DNA of 34,274 nt from Thiobacillus sp. 65-1059 (GCA_001897675.1 MKUE01000137.1:1-34274); one strand, 5' to 3'; positions 10,469 through 18,610 are shown, numbered from the stretch's first letter. A program made the numbers and translations. The notes: generated from the sequence alone by a model not told the origin.

Positions 10469-11413
10469 ATGGCGACTCAACCCAATCAGGCGCTGCCCAA
10501 CGGGTACCGGCTGAACGAATACACCATCGTGCGCAAGATCGGCGGCGGCGGCTTCAGCATGGTGTACCTGGCGCGCGACGACGCCAACCAGTCGGTGGCG
10601 ATCAAGGAATACCTGCCGGGCGCGCTGGTGCTGCGCACCGAGGGCTCGGTCATCGTGCAGGCCAATTCGTCCGAAAACAACAATGTCTTCCGCCATGGCA
10701 TGAAGTGTTTTTTCGAGGAAGGCCGGGCGCTGGCGCGCATCGACCATCCCAACGTCATCCGCGTGACCAACTTCTTCCGCGCCAACGAAACCGTCTACAT
10801 GGTGATGCGCTTCGAGCGCGGCAAAACGCTGCAGCAGCACATCCAGGCCAATCGCGGCAGCATCCGCGAAAGCTTCATTCGGCGCGTGTTCGCCCAATTG
10901 CTCAACGGCCTGCGCGAGGTGCACACGCACAAGCTGCTGCATCTCGACATCAAGCCGTCCAACCTGTACGTCCGCCTCGACGGCTCGCCGGTACTGATCG
11001 ACTTCGGCGCGGCGCGGCAGACGCTGACCCAAGAGGAAAGCAAGCTGCAGCCGATGTATACGCCCGGCTTCGCTGCGCCCGAGCAGTATCACAACCGCGA
11101 ACGGCTGGGGCCGTGGACCGACGTCTACAGCGTGGGCGCCAGCCTCTATGCCTGTCTGGCGGGCTATCCGCCGCAGGCCGCGGATGCGCGTCTGCTCAAC
11201 GACAAGCTGGTGCCGGCGACGGTCAACTGGCGCGGCGCCTACTCCGACCAGCTGCTGGAGACCATCGATCATTGCCTCAGGCTCAACTACATGGAGCGTC
11301 CGCAAAGCGTATTCAGCCTGCAGAAGGTGCTGATGGACCGCAGCGCGATGACGCCGCCGCGCACTTCGTTTTTTAGCAGCCTGAAGCGTTCGTTGAGCAA
11401 GGAATTGTTCTAG
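10469..11413 (+). CDS. Hanks-type serine/threonine protein kinase
   Basis: A 314-aa cytoplasmic protein that is almost entirely kinase domain. It shows the Gly-rich loop GGGGFSMVY (about residues 25-33), the ATP-anchoring Lys46 in VAIKEY, the catalytic loop HLDIKPSN (Asp160, Lys162, Asn165), DFGAA (Asp178) and APEQY. The usual Arg before the catalytic Asp is Leu, so this is a non-RD kinase that may not need activation-loop phosphorylation. No transmembrane or PASTA segment is present. The upstream region has a GATAAT (10451-10456) but no convincing -35. The stop codon lies within the CTAG that flanks the MITE-like element. The adjacent PP2C gene is the likely opposing phosphatase. Substrates cannot be read from the sequence. 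Confidence 0.93.
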   Translation: MATQPNQALPNGYRLNEYTIVRKIGGGGFSMVYLARDDANQSVAIKEYLPGALVLRTEGSVIVQANSSENNNVFRHGMKCFFEEGRALARIDHPNVIRVTNFFRANETVYMVMRFERGKTLQQHIQANRGSIRESFIRRVFAQLLNGLREVHTHKLLHLDIKPSNLYVRLDGSPVLIDFGAARQTLTQEESKLQPMYTPGFAAPEQYHNRERLGPWTDVYSVGASLYACLAGYPPQAADARLLNDKLVPATVNWRGAYSDQLLETIDHCLRLNYMERPQSVFSLQKVLMDRSAMTPPRTSFFSSLKRSLSKELF

Positions 11414-11577
11414 GAGCCGGTCGGACTTATGATGAAACGGCTGCAAATCCGCCTGGACGGTCCATGTTTCGCCGCTTTCCCGGTCAATGGAATGCCTGTT
11501 GACCGGGAAAACCGGCAAAATCCGTCCTCATCCAGCCGAATTTTCGCCTTGGCCCCATAAGTCCGACAGACTCCTAG
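11410..11577 (+). mobile_element. MITE-like palindromic element with CTAG target duplication
   Basis: A 160-bp element (11414-11573) bounded by imperfect 17-bp terminal inverted repeats (11414-11430 and 11557-11573, two mismatches). It is flanked on both sides by CTAG (11410-11413 and 11574-11577), a plausible 4-bp target duplication. The arms stay partly complementary inward, and a perfect 12-bp hairpin lies at the centre, so the whole element can fold as one long hairpin. It has no coding capacity, so movement would need a transposase in trans. CTAG-like 4-bp duplications occur with IS5-group elements; that assignment is inference. Removing the element with one CTAG leaves the phosphatase ATG 10 bases after the kinase stop. 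Confidence 0.78.
11476..11510 (+). repeat. Central hairpin of the MITE-like element
   Basis: Perfect 12-bp inverted repeat TTTCCCGGTCAA / TTGACCGGGAAA with an 11-base loop. It is stable enough to affect transcription or RNA stability between kinase and phosphatase genes, but has no T-tract, so it is not a standard intrinsic terminator. Confidence 0.85.
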
Positions 11578-11587
11578 ACTGCGCACC

Positions 11588-12496
11588 ATGAAATTCACCA
11601 TCTACCAGGCATCCCGTCAGGGCGGGCGCAAAAACAACCAGGACCGGGTCGCCTACTCCTACAGCCGCGATGCGCTGCTGATGGTGGTGGCCGATGGCAT
11701 GGGCGGCCACATGCACGGCGAGATCGCGGCGCAGATCGCGGTGCAGACGCTGACCGAGCAGTTCCAGAAAATGGCCAAACCGCGCCTGGACGATCCGATG
11801 GCTTTCCTGGCCGAGGTGACCACGCGCGCGCATTTCGCCATCAACGATTACGCGGTCGAACAGGATCTGCTGGAAATCCCCCATACCACCTGCGTTGCCG
11901 CGGTGGTGCAGGACAACACCGCGTACTGGGCGCATGTGGGCGATTCGCGGCTGTACCTGTTCAGCGACGGCAGTCTGATCGCACGCACCGAAGACCACAC
12001 TGCCGTCGCCCAACTGGTGCGCGACGGCATCATCAGCGAGGAAGAGGCGGGCAACCATCCGGAGCGCAACAAGGTATCCAACTGCCTGGGCGGCTATGTC
12101 GCGCCGCAGGTGGAGTGCAATGCGCCGGTCCCGCTGCACGACGCCGACACCATGCTGCTGTGCACCGACGGCATCTGGGGCATGATCAGCATTCCCGAAG
12201 TGTCGGCCCTGCTGCATGCCTACACGCTCGAAGACGCGGTGCGCCACCTGATGGACCATGCCGAATTCCGCGGCGGCGCACACGGCGACAACCTCAGCCT
12301 GATCGCCATGACCTGGGGCGAGGCGCGCATGCCGAGCAGGGATTCCATCTCCACCCTGGCGCTGCCGGACGGCGGCGTCACCACGCAGATCAACGCGCTG
12401 CGTCCCGTGCCCGGCACGCCGGCGGTGTCGGACGACGAGATCGAGCGCGCCATTGCCGAAATCCAGCAGGCCATCCAGAAAATTTCCGCCAAATAA
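11588..12496 (+). CDS. PP2C-family (PPM) serine/threonine protein phosphatase
   Basis: Metal-dependent phosphatase of 302 aa. All core PPM motifs are visible: NNQDR (Asp19), VVADGMGGH (Asp36-Gly37), [34 protein letters not shown] and GDNLSLIA. These Asp residues bind the two catalytic Mn/Mg ions. About 40 C-terminal residues beyond the domain are acidic and helical ([19 protein letters not shown]). It follows the kinase gene on the same strand and would be only 10 bp from it without the inserted element, so the two form a kinase/phosphatase switch. The Shine-Dalgarno before the ATG (GCGCACC) is poor, which suggests it was originally coupled to kinase translation. Confidence 0.94.
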   Translation: MKFTIYQASRQGGRKNNQDRVAYSYSRDALLMVVADGMGGHMHGEIAAQIAVQTLTEQFQKMAKPRLDDPMAFLAEVTTRAHFAINDYAVEQDLLEIPHTTCVAAVVQDNTAYWAHVGDSRLYLFSDGSLIARTEDHTAVAQLVRDGIISEEEAGNHPERNKVSNCLGGYVAPQVECNAPVPLHDADTMLLCTDGIWGMISIPEVSALLHAYTLEDAVRHLMDHAEFRGGAHGDNLSLIAMTWGEARMPSRDSISTLALPDGGVTTQINALRPVPGTPAVSDDEIERAIAEIQQAIQKISAK

Positions 12497-12569
12497 GCGG
12501 CGCACGGCCCCGGTGGGCGCGGGCACGCGCGGCGCGGTAAAATTGCGCTTTCCGTCCCGACTGTCCGCC

Positions 12570-13298
12570 ATGTCCCCGATTTCCCGCCCCAGCGGCCGTG
12601 CGCCCGATGCGCTGCGCACCCTGTCCTTCACTCGCCGGTTCACCAAGCACGCCGAAGGCTCGGTGCTCGTCGCCATGGGCGACACTCGCGTCCTGTGCAC
12701 CGCCAGCGTGCTCGACAAGCTGCCGCCGCACAAGAAAGGCAGCGGCGAGGGGTGGGTGACGGCCGAGTACGGCATGCTGCCGCGTTCCACCCACACCCGC
12801 AGCGACCGCGAAGCCGCGCGCGGCAAGCAGTCCGGACGCACCCAGGAAATCCAGCGGCTGATCGGGCGCAGCCTGCGCGCGGTGGTCGACCTGAAGAAGC
12901 TCGGCGAGCGCACCCTGCACATCGACTGCGACGTATTGCAGGCCGACGGCGGTACCCGCTGCGCCAGCGTCTGCGGCGCCTGGGTCGCGGTGGCCGATGC
13001 CGTTGCCGGCTTGCTGCGCGACGGCAAGCTTGCCGAAACCCCGCTCACCGGCAGCATCGCCGCCGTCTCGGTCGGCGTCTACCAGGGCCAGCCGGTGCTC
13101 GATCTTGATTACGAGGAAGACTTCGACTGCGACACCGACATGAACGTGGTGATGACCGGCAGCGGCGGCATCGTCGAGGTGCAGGGCACCGCCGAAGGCA
13201 CGCCGTTTTCGCGCGCCACCCTCGAGGCGCTGCTCGATCTGGCGACCGCCGGCATCGCGCAGATCACCGCAGCTCAGCACAAGGCGCTGGAAGCATGA
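12570..13298 (+). CDS. rph: Ribonuclease PH
   Basis: RNase PH is a phosphate-dependent 3'-5' exoribonuclease that trims tRNA 3' ends and degrades structured RNA. The 242-aa protein has the diagnostic [11 protein letters not shown] start, [11 protein letters not shown], the [17 protein letters not shown] active-site block, [36 protein letters not shown], and [19 protein letters not shown]. The length and motifs are complete, unlike the frameshifted rph of E. coli K-12. I chose the ATG at 12570; a longer frame from 12453 would overlap the phosphatase and lacks family similarity. It overlaps rdgB by 4 bp. Confidence 0.97.
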   Translation: MSPISRPSGRAPDALRTLSFTRRFTKHAEGSVLVAMGDTRVLCTASVLDKLPPHKKGSGEGWVTAEYGMLPRSTHTRSDREAARGKQSGRTQEIQRLIGRSLRAVVDLKKLGERTLHIDCDVLQADGGTRCASVCGAWVAVADAVAGLLRDGKLAETPLTGSIAAVSVGVYQGQPVLDLDYEEDFDCDTDMNVVMTGSGGIVEVQGTAEGTPFSRATLEALLDLATAGIAQITAAQHKALEA

Positions 13299-13885
13299 AA
13301 AAAATCGTCATTGCCTCCGGCAACGCCGGCAAGCTGCGTGAGATCGCGCGCATCCTCGCGCCGCTCGAAATCGAAGCCGCGCCGCAGTCCGATTTCGGCG
13401 TCCCGGAATGCCCCGAGCCGCACGTCACCTTCGTCGAGAACTGCCTCGCCAAGGCGCGCCACGCCAGCGCGCACACCGGCCTGGCGGCGCTGGCCGACGA
13501 CTCCGGAATCTGCGTCGAGGCGCTCAACGGCGCGCCCGGCGTGTATTCCGCACGCTACGCCGGCGAGCCGAAATCCGACGCGCGCAACAATGAAAAGCTC
13601 ATCACCGCCCTCGCGGGCCAGTCCAACCGCCGCGCGCACTATTATTGCGTGATGGTGCTGGTGCGCTACGCCGACGATCCCGAGCCGCTGATCGCCGAGG
13701 GCCGCTGGTTCGGCGAAATCATCGATACCCCGCGCGGCGAGAACGGCTTCGGCTACGACCCGTATTTCCTGCTGCCGCAGTTTGGAAAAACCGGCGCCGA
13801 GCTCGGCGAGGACGAGAAGAACGCCATTTCGCATCGCGGCCAGGCCTTGCGCGAACTGGCCGACAAGCTGAAGCGGCTTGGCTGA
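13295..13885 (+). CDS. rdgB: dITP/XTP pyrophosphatase (RdgB/HAM1)
   Basis: RdgB hydrolyses non-canonical purine nucleotides (dITP, ITP, XTP) to monophosphates and keeps them out of DNA and RNA. The 196-aa protein starts [17 protein letters not shown], with the SGN-x-GK nucleotide loop. It also shows [35 protein letters not shown] sequence, GFGYDPYF and the C-terminal [10 protein letters not shown]. All HAM1 signatures are present. The start overlaps the rph stop (ATGA), and its end overlaps the hemW TTG start by 8 bp. The rph-rdgB-hemW order is common in betaproteobacteria. Confidence 0.97.
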   Translation: MKKIVIASGNAGKLREIARILAPLEIEAAPQSDFGVPECPEPHVTFVENCLAKARHASAHTGLAALADDSGICVEALNGAPGVYSARYAGEPKSDARNNEKLITALAGQSNRRAHYYCVMVLVRYADDPEPLIAEGRWFGEIIDTPRGENGFGYDPYFLLPQFGKTGAELGEDEKNAISHRGQALRELADKLKRLG

Positions 13886-15056
13886 GTCCGTCATCCGCTT
13901 TGCCGGCAGCGGCCTGAGGGTCCAGCCGCCGCTGTCGCTCTACATTCATTTGCCGTGGTGCGTGAAGAAATGCCCGTACTGCGACTTCAATTCGCACGCC
14001 GCGCAAGGCATTCCCGAAACCGCCTACATCGACGCGCTGCTGCTCGATCTGGAACGCGCGCTGCCCGACATCTGGGGACGCGCAATCCACACGGTATTCT
14101 TCGGCGGCGGCACCCCCAGCCTGTTTTCGGCGGAAGGCATCGAGCGCATCCTGAGCGGCGTGCGCACCCTCACACCCTTGCTTCCGGGCGCGGAAATCAC
14201 CCTCGAAGCCAACCCCGGCACGGTGGAAGCGGCCCGGTTCGCCGGGTTTCGCGAAGCCGGAGTGACGCGCGTCTCGCTCGGCATCCAGAGCTTCAACTCG
14301 CAGCACCTCCAGGCGCTCGGGCGCATCCACGACGGCGACGAGGCGCGCCGCGCGGCCGAACTGGCCGCCACGCATTTCGACACTTTCAATCTCGACCTGA
14401 TGTTCGCCCTGCCGGGGCAAACGCTGGCCGAGGCGCTGGCCGATCTCGAAACGGCGCTCGAGTTCGCGCCGCCGCATCTATCCGCCTACCACCTCACCCT
14501 CGAGCCCAACACGCCGTTCGGCCACAGCGCGCCGCCGAACCTGCCGGACGACGATCTGGCCGCGGACATGCAGCTGGCGATCGAGGCCAGGTTGAATGAG
14601 GCCGGCCTGCGGCACTACGAAACCTCGGCCTATGCCCGTCCGCATCACGCCAGCCGCCACAATCTCAATTACTGGCGGTTTGGCGATTACCTCGGCATCG
14701 GCGCCGGCGCGCATTCCAAGCTCAGTTTCCACGACCGCATCCTGCGGCAGATGCGCACCAAGCATCCGCAGCAGTACATGGATGCGGTTCGGCAGGACCG
14801 CCACATTGCCGACGTGCGCGCGCTTACGCGCAGCGACCTGCCGTTCGAATTCATGATGAACGCGCTGCGGCTCAACGACGGCGTTCCCGCTGCGCTGTTC
14901 GAGGAGCGCAGCGGCTTGCCGCTATGCGTTTGTGCGCCGGCGCTCGAACAGGCGCAGGCGCGGGGCTTGATGGAGACCGCTGCTGGCCATCTCAAGCCGA
15001 CCTTGCAGGGCCAGCGCTTCCTGAACGATCTGCTGGAATTGTTCCTGCCCGGGTAG
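13878..15056 (+). CDS. hemW: Radical SAM heme chaperone HemW
   Basis: HemW was formerly annotated as an oxygen-independent coproporphyrinogen III oxidase but acts as a heme chaperone for respiratory enzymes. The 392-aa protein carries the radical SAM cluster motif CVKKCPYC (Cys28, Cys32, Cys35), FFGGGTPSLFS, EANPGT, RVSLGIQSF and NLDLMFALPGQT. The ending AHSKLSF...NALRL and a C-terminal winged-helix-like region fit HemW. The start is a TTG at 13878 inside the rdgB end; no better start lies before the conserved LSLYIHLPWC block. HemW and true HemN are separated by N-terminal length and residues that here favour HemW. Confidence 0.94.
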   Translation: MAESVIRFAGSGLRVQPPLSLYIHLPWCVKKCPYCDFNSHAAQGIPETAYIDALLLDLERALPDIWGRAIHTVFFGGGTPSLFSAEGIERILSGVRTLTPLLPGAEITLEANPGTVEAARFAGFREAGVTRVSLGIQSFNSQHLQALGRIHDGDEARRAAELAATHFDTFNLDLMFALPGQTLAEALADLETALEFAPPHLSAYHLTLEPNTPFGHSAPPNLPDDDLAADMQLAIEARLNEAGLRHYETSAYARPHHASRHNLNYWRFGDYLGIGAGAHSKLSFHDRILRQMRTKHPQQYMDAVRQDRHIADVRALTRSDLPFEFMMNALRLNDGVPAALFEERSGLPLCVCAPALEQAQARGLMETAAGHLKPTLQGQRFLNDLLELFLPG

Positions 15057-15197
15057 CGGGCGGACAGGGCGGCCGGGGCGGCTGCGCACGGGCCGCCGAC
15101 GCTGGCTGGCGGAAAAGTCAATGGTAAATGTCCGCTACGCCCGATGCCGGCGGATGCGCCATACTTGCGCCTCCCGCAACGAATCCGAACCTCCGCC

Positions 15198-15875
15198 ATG
15201 CGTACACGAGCACTCCTGACCCCCCTGCTGGCCGCACTGCTGCTTTCTGCCTGTGCGACGAACGATCTGGGGGATTCCCGCGACATGAGCAACACCCAGA
15301 AAGGCGCCATCATCGGCAGCGTGAGCGGCGCGGCGCTGGGCGCGATCGTCAATCACAAGAACCGCGGCAAGGGCGCGTTGATCGGCGCGGTCGGCGGCGG
15401 TCTGGCGGGGACCGGAGTGGGCTATTACATGGATACCCAGGCCAAGGATCTGCAGAAGCAATTGCAGGCCGAGATCCAGCGCGGCGAAATCAGCGTGGAG
15501 AAACGCGCCAGCGACAACGCCCTGCTGGTCAGCATGACTTCCACCACCGGCTTCGACACCAACTCCTCCGTGCTGAAACCGGGCTACACGCCGACACTGA
15601 ACAAGATCGCCAGGGTGCTGAACCAGTACGGAAAAACCACCGTGACGGTGATCGGCCATACCGACAGCGTCGGCTCGAACGCAGCCAATCAGACCCTGTC
15701 CGAAAACCGCGCGCAATCCGTGCTCGATTATTTTGCCGGCCAGAATGTCAATCCGCTGCGGCTGCAGGCCTACGGCAAGGGCGAGACCGAACCGCGGGCG
15801 GACAACGGCACCGAGGCGGGCCGCCAGCTCAATCGCCGCGTCGAGCTGTGGATTCAGCCCGTCGTCGCGCAATAA
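15198..15875 (+). CDS. OmpA-family lipoprotein with glycine-zipper domain
   Basis: A 225-aa envelope protein. Residues 1-18 form a lipoprotein signal with lipobox LLSAC (Cys19), so it is probably acylated and exported. Residues about 36-78 are a glycine-zipper segment (IIGSVSGAALGAIV, GALIGAVGGGLAGTGVGYY) that may insert in or associate with a membrane. The C-terminal 120 residues are an OmpA/MotB peptidoglycan-binding domain with the markers TVIGHTDSVGS, NQTLSENRAQSV and ELNRRVELWI-type ending. The architecture matches E. coli YiaD. The Asp and Arg that bind diaminopimelate are present. A longer frame starting at 15144 would destroy the signal peptide, so I use the ATG at 15198. It appears monocistronic. 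Confidence 0.92.
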   Translation: MRTRALLTPLLAALLLSACATNDLGDSRDMSNTQKGAIIGSVSGAALGAIVNHKNRGKGALIGAVGGGLAGTGVGYYMDTQAKDLQKQLQAEIQRGEISVEKRASDNALLVSMTSTTGFDTNSSVLKPGYTPTLNKIARVLNQYGKTTVTVIGHTDSVGSNAANQTLSENRAQSVLDYFAGQNVNPLRLQAYGKGETEPRADNGTEAGRQLNRRVELWIQPVVAQ

Positions 15876-15880
15876 ATCCG

Positions 15881-15907
15881 GCCCGCCGCGTGTAGCGCGA
15901 GGCGGGC
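15881..15907 (+). repeat. Inverted repeat after the OmpA-family gene
   Basis: GCCCGCC (15881-15887) and GGCGGGC (15901-15907) form a 7-bp perfect stem around a 13-base loop, six bases after the lipoprotein stop codon. There is no T-tract. It may act as a weak terminator or RNA end-stabilising hairpin; in GC-rich DNA this could also be chance. Confidence 0.4.
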
Positions 15908-16012
15908 GCCGCCAGGCGCTCGCCGTTCCCCGGCCGCGCGGCAATGCCCTTTCCCCCCGGCCTGGTCCCGATCGGCCGGGTTTCGCTGCCGCCGGGCGCC
16001 CGCGCCGGCGGA

Positions 16013-16450
16013 TCAGCGCTTGCCGGTCGCTGCGCCGGCGTCCAGTTCATCCGCTCCGGGTACGCGGAAGATGCCTTGCAGCTTGAGCAGTTCGTCGCGG
16101 TGCTGGCCCGCGAGCGCATTCAACACATCGCTTCCCTTCGGGGTCAGGTGCACCTCCACCGCGCGCCGGTCGTTGCGCCCCACCTGGCGCTGCACCAGTC
16201 CAAGCTTTTCGCACCGCGAGATCAGCGACACCACGCCGTGATGATGGGCCTGCAGGCGTTCCGCCAATTCGCTGACGGTGGCCCACTCGCGATCCGGAAA
16301 GCCGCGTGTGTGCAGCAGCAGCTGGTACTGAAGATGGGTGATGCCATGGCGGTGCGTCGCTTCCTCGCTGAAACGCAGGAAGCGGCGGAGCTGATAACGG
16401 AAATGGGAGAGCGTCTCGAAGTCGCTTTTGCTGAGAGGTAAGGGAGTCAT
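16013..16450 (-). CDS. MarR-family transcriptional regulator
   Basis: A 145-aa winged helix-turn-helix regulator. The HTH region reads ATVSELAERLQAHHHGVVSLISRCEKLGLVQRQ-type sequence, followed by the wing (GRNDRRAVEVHLTPKG), the most recognisable part of MarR proteins; flanking helices form the dimer interface. MarR proteins usually repress themselves and a divergent neighbour until a ligand or oxidant binds. There are no Cys in the core, so thiol oxidation sensing as in OhrR is unlikely. I chose the ATG at 16450; an in-frame start at 16543 would run through the operator palindrome. The gene is divergent from the YIP1-family gene. Confidence 0.9.
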   Translation of the reverse strand: MTPLPLSKSDFETLSHFRYQLRRFLRFSEEATHRHGITHLQYQLLLHTRGFPDREWATVSELAERLQAHHHGVVSLISRCEKLGLVQRQVGRNDRRAVEVHLTPKGSDVLNALAGQHRDELLKLQGIFRVPGADELDAGAATGKR

Positions 16451-16488
16451 TGGGTCTGATCGCGGCTCAAGTGGTTTTCCGTTGGTTT

Positions 16489-16509
16489 TTGTATCATGTT
16501 GTGATACAA
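16489..16509. promoter_or_regulatory. Putative MarR operator
   Basis: Perfect inverted repeat TTGTATCA-N5-TGATACAA in the AT-rich gap between the divergent marR and YIP1-family genes. Size and symmetry fit a MarR dimer site, and the position could repress both genes. The TTGTAT arms could also serve as -35-like elements on either strand. The link to this MarR is inference from position. Confidence 0.72.
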
Positions 16510-16613
16510 ATAAATCATGATGGTTTCGCGGGCTTGCCGCCACTTTCGTTGCGGCGGTGAGCGGGAATCCCGTCTGCGTGTTCAGAGACCGCGCTCGAAA
16601 AGAGGAGATTCAC

Positions 16614-17183
16614 ATGAGTATCCTGCATATCCACAAATTGTTCGTCTCGTCGCCCGAAGGGTGGAATGAGTTCGCGCGCATACAGCCCTCCGCCATCAAG
16701 CTGTTCGCCCTGCTGGTGGTGCCGTTCTCGCTGTTCCCGCCATTGATGCTGGAGTATGCCGGACAGCATTTGGGCGCAGTCCTGTTTCCCGATGCCGCGG
16801 CCCAGGCGTGGAGCATCGCCGCGCTCTTCTTCCTGATCGCCGAACTGATCAGCGTCCCGTTGATGGCCTGGGCGATCAAGTCGGTGGCCAACAGCAAGGG
16901 GATCGGCAGCTATTACCACGATGCCTTCACGCTCGCCGCCGTCGCGCCGGTGCCGCTCTGGCTCTCGTCGCTGGCGCTTTTCTCCGACCAGATCGCCTTG
17001 ATCATGGCCATGGTCGTTCTGGGGGTGGCGGGGTCGGTCGTGCTGATTTTCCGCGGAGTGGGCAGCATCCTCAAGGTCGAGGAGGGGCTCGTCGCTTTCG
17101 ACATCGCCTATACCGTGACGGCGCTCGGCCTGGCCGCGTGGGTGATGCTGGTCATGCTGGGGCTCGTCCCGGCGCTAGCCTGA
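16614..17183 (+). CDS. YIP1-family integral membrane protein
   Basis: A 189-aa protein with about five hydrophobic helices (around residues 28-46, 60-85, 105-125, 128-150 and 160-185) and a short amphipathic N-terminus (MSILHIHKLFVSSPEGWNE). The Pro- and Gly-punctuated helices and the PEGW motif resemble bacterial Yip1/DUF1282 proteins, whose function is unknown. I start at the ATG at 16614 because a strong AGAGGAGA lies just upstream; the frame is open 19 codons further. Its promoter region holds the MarR-type palindrome, so it is likely the regulated target. The DsrC-like gene follows by 69 bp and may be co-transcribed. Confidence 0.75.
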   Translation: MSILHIHKLFVSSPEGWNEFARIQPSAIKLFALLVVPFSLFPPLMLEYAGQHLGAVLFPDAAAQAWSIAALFFLIAELISVPLMAWAIKSVANSKGIGSYYHDAFTLAAVAPVPLWLSSLALFSDQIALIMAMVVLGVAGSVVLIFRGVGSILKVEEGLVAFDIAYTVTALGLAAWVMLVMLGLVPALA

Positions 17184-17252
17184 GATTCTGCAAACACCGT
17201 TTTCTGGCCTGCCTGGCTGACCGGAGCCGGGCATTTCTGAGGAGGTAGAACG

Positions 17253-17585
17253 ATGGAAGCAACCGCAACACTGAACTTGCCTGACCTCGATGAGGAAGGC
17301 TACCTGATCGAGCCCGGCGAATGGAGCGAAGCCCTCGCCGAATATTTCGCGCAAAAGGAGGACGTCAAGCTCACCGACGCGCATTGGGACGTCATCCGCT
17401 TCATGCGCGAATACTACGAAGAGCACCAGATCGCCCCGGATGCCCGCTATGTGATCAAGCACCTTTCCCAGCGCATGGGGGCCGATGCGCGCAATGCGCT
17501 TTTCAGGCTGTTCGCGTACGGCTATGTCAAGCAGGCGTGCAAGATTGCTGGGATGAAGCGTCCGCGCGCCTGGAGTACCGGCTGA
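17253..17585 (+). CDS. DsrC/TusE-like sulfur-carrier family protein lacking the C-terminal Cys
   Basis: A 110-aa protein of the DsrC/TusE family, small carriers that take sulfur on a Cys in the flexible C-terminal arm (DsrC in dissimilatory sulfur metabolism, TusE in tRNA 2-thiouridine synthesis). Family features are clear: DEEGYLIEPGEWSEALAEY, HWDVIRFMREYYEEHQIAPDARYVIK and KQACKIAGM. Cys96 matches the upstream Cys of DsrC, but the C-terminus ends RPRAWSTG, where DsrC and TusE end in PxxC-x with the penultimate reactive Cys. It therefore cannot act as a canonical carrier, and a regulatory or partner-binding role is possible. A very strong GAGGAGGT precedes the ATG. Other frames past the stop do not restore the missing Cys. 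Confidence 0.88.
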   Translation: MEATATLNLPDLDEEGYLIEPGEWSEALAEYFAQKEDVKLTDAHWDVIRFMREYYEEHQIAPDARYVIKHLSQRMGADARNALFRLFAYGYVKQACKIAGMKRPRAWSTG

Positions 17586-17658
17586 CGGATTCGCCGGAGC
17601 CGGGTTGGGGCAGTCGAGACGCGCGCGAAGCGGTTGCCCCGGCGCCCGCGCGCAGCCC

Positions 17659-18453
17659 TCAAAACCGCTCGCCCGGATACAGATAGCGCCACTGGCCGGG
17701 CGGCAGCTGCGCCAGCGGCACGCGCCCGAGACGGATGCGCTTCATCGACACCACGCGCAGGCCGACGGCTTCGCACAGGTGGGCGATTTGCCCGATTTGG
17801 GCGCCTTTCAGCGCCACCCGCAGGCGGTTCTCGCTTTGCCAGCTGACCTTGATGGCAGGCGGCGTGCGGCCATTGCGTGCGGCTGTCGGCGCTTTGGCGT
17901 CTTTCCCGCCACCGCCTGCCCCTTGCGGGTGGAAAGGGATGCCCTGGTTCAGCCGTTCGAGTCCGTGCGGGATGAGTTCGCCCGCGACTTCGACGATGAC
18001 TTCGTGCTCCAGCGTGGCGGCATCCTCGGTCAGCTTGCGCACCACGCGCCAGTCCTGGGTGAAGACGACCAGTCCGCTGGCGTCGGTTTCCAGCGGCACG
18101 CACAAGGTTAGTTGGGCGAAATGCTTTTTCAGCGGGCGGATGCCGGAGGCGTCTTCGGCCCAACGGGCGGCGGCAGCGAGCAGTTGCTGCGCGTGCGGTA
18201 AGGGCGCTGCGTCGTCGCCCGGGCGCGTGCGATAGCCGGGCGGCTTGTTCAGCAGCAGGGTGACGGCCTGGGTTTGCGTGGGGTCGGCCAGCGGGTCGAT
18301 TTCGATGCGCTGATCGGTCACCCGGAATTGCGGCTCCTCGATCACGACGCCGTCCACCCGCACCCAGCCGCCGGCGATGATTTGTTCGGCTTCGCGGCGC
18401 GAGCAGGCGAGAAGCTCGGCGACGCGTTTGGCAAGGCGGACGGGATCGGTCAT
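17659..18453 (-). CDS. RluF/RsuA-like 23S rRNA pseudouridine synthase homologue, degenerate active site
   Basis: A 264-aa protein with an N-terminal S4 RNA-binding domain (RLAKRVAELLACSRREAEQII, residues 6-26) and a pseudouridine synthase fold: LLLNKPPGYRT, then the catalytic-loop region and the C-terminal HLCEAVGLRVVSMKRIRLG...PGQWRYL end. In active enzymes the catalytic loop is RLDxxxxGL; here it reads PLETDASGL, so Glu122 stands at the place of the catalytic Asp and Pro replaces Arg. The NRQIRRM segment is also altered. The protein may be an RNA-binding factor without synthase activity, or use a nearby acid such as Asp124. A Gly/Lys-rich insertion lies around residue 180. The ATG at 18453 is preferred over a TTG at 18483. 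Divergent from the hydrolase gene. Confidence 0.85.
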   Translation of the reverse strand: MTDPVRLAKRVAELLACSRREAEQIIAGGWVRVDGVVIEEPQFRVTDQRIEIDPLADPTQTQAVTLLLNKPPGYRTRPGDDAAPLPHAQQLLAAAARWAEDASGIRPLKKHFAQLTLCVPLETDASGLVVFTQDWRVVRKLTEDAATLEHEVIVEVAGELIPHGLERLNQGIPFHPQGAGGGGKDAKAPTAARNGRTPPAIKVSWQSENRLRVALKGAQIGQIAHLCEAVGLRVVSMKRIRLGRVPLAQLPPGQWRYLYPGERF

Positions 18454-18540
18454 GGCGGGGAGCGGCGAGTGAAGAACCTGCAAGTTTACCGCCGCGCCTG
18501 CGGCAAGCCGCAGGCGCGCATGGCCGCTGTTCGGGCGCGG

Positions 18541-18570
18541 TTGTTATTGCAAGCGCGGGCGCGGTATGCT
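18541..18570 (+). promoter_or_regulatory. Possible sigma-70-type promoter of the dienelactone hydrolase gene
   Basis: TTGTTA (18541-18546) and TATGCT (18565-18570) are spaced by 18 bases and lie 40 bp ahead of the ATG, in the divergent gap with the pseudouridine synthase gene. Each hexamer matches four of six consensus bases, so the call is tentative. Confidence 0.4.
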
Positions 18571-18610
18571 TTTGGGTCGACCAACCCATCCCCCCGATCC
18601 GGAGACGCCC

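Noticed and set aside
17585-17658. Frameshift explaining the missing Cys of the DsrC-like protein
   Set aside because: Neither other frame after the conserved arm gives a PxxCx ending, and the WSTG terminus is followed by a normal stop.
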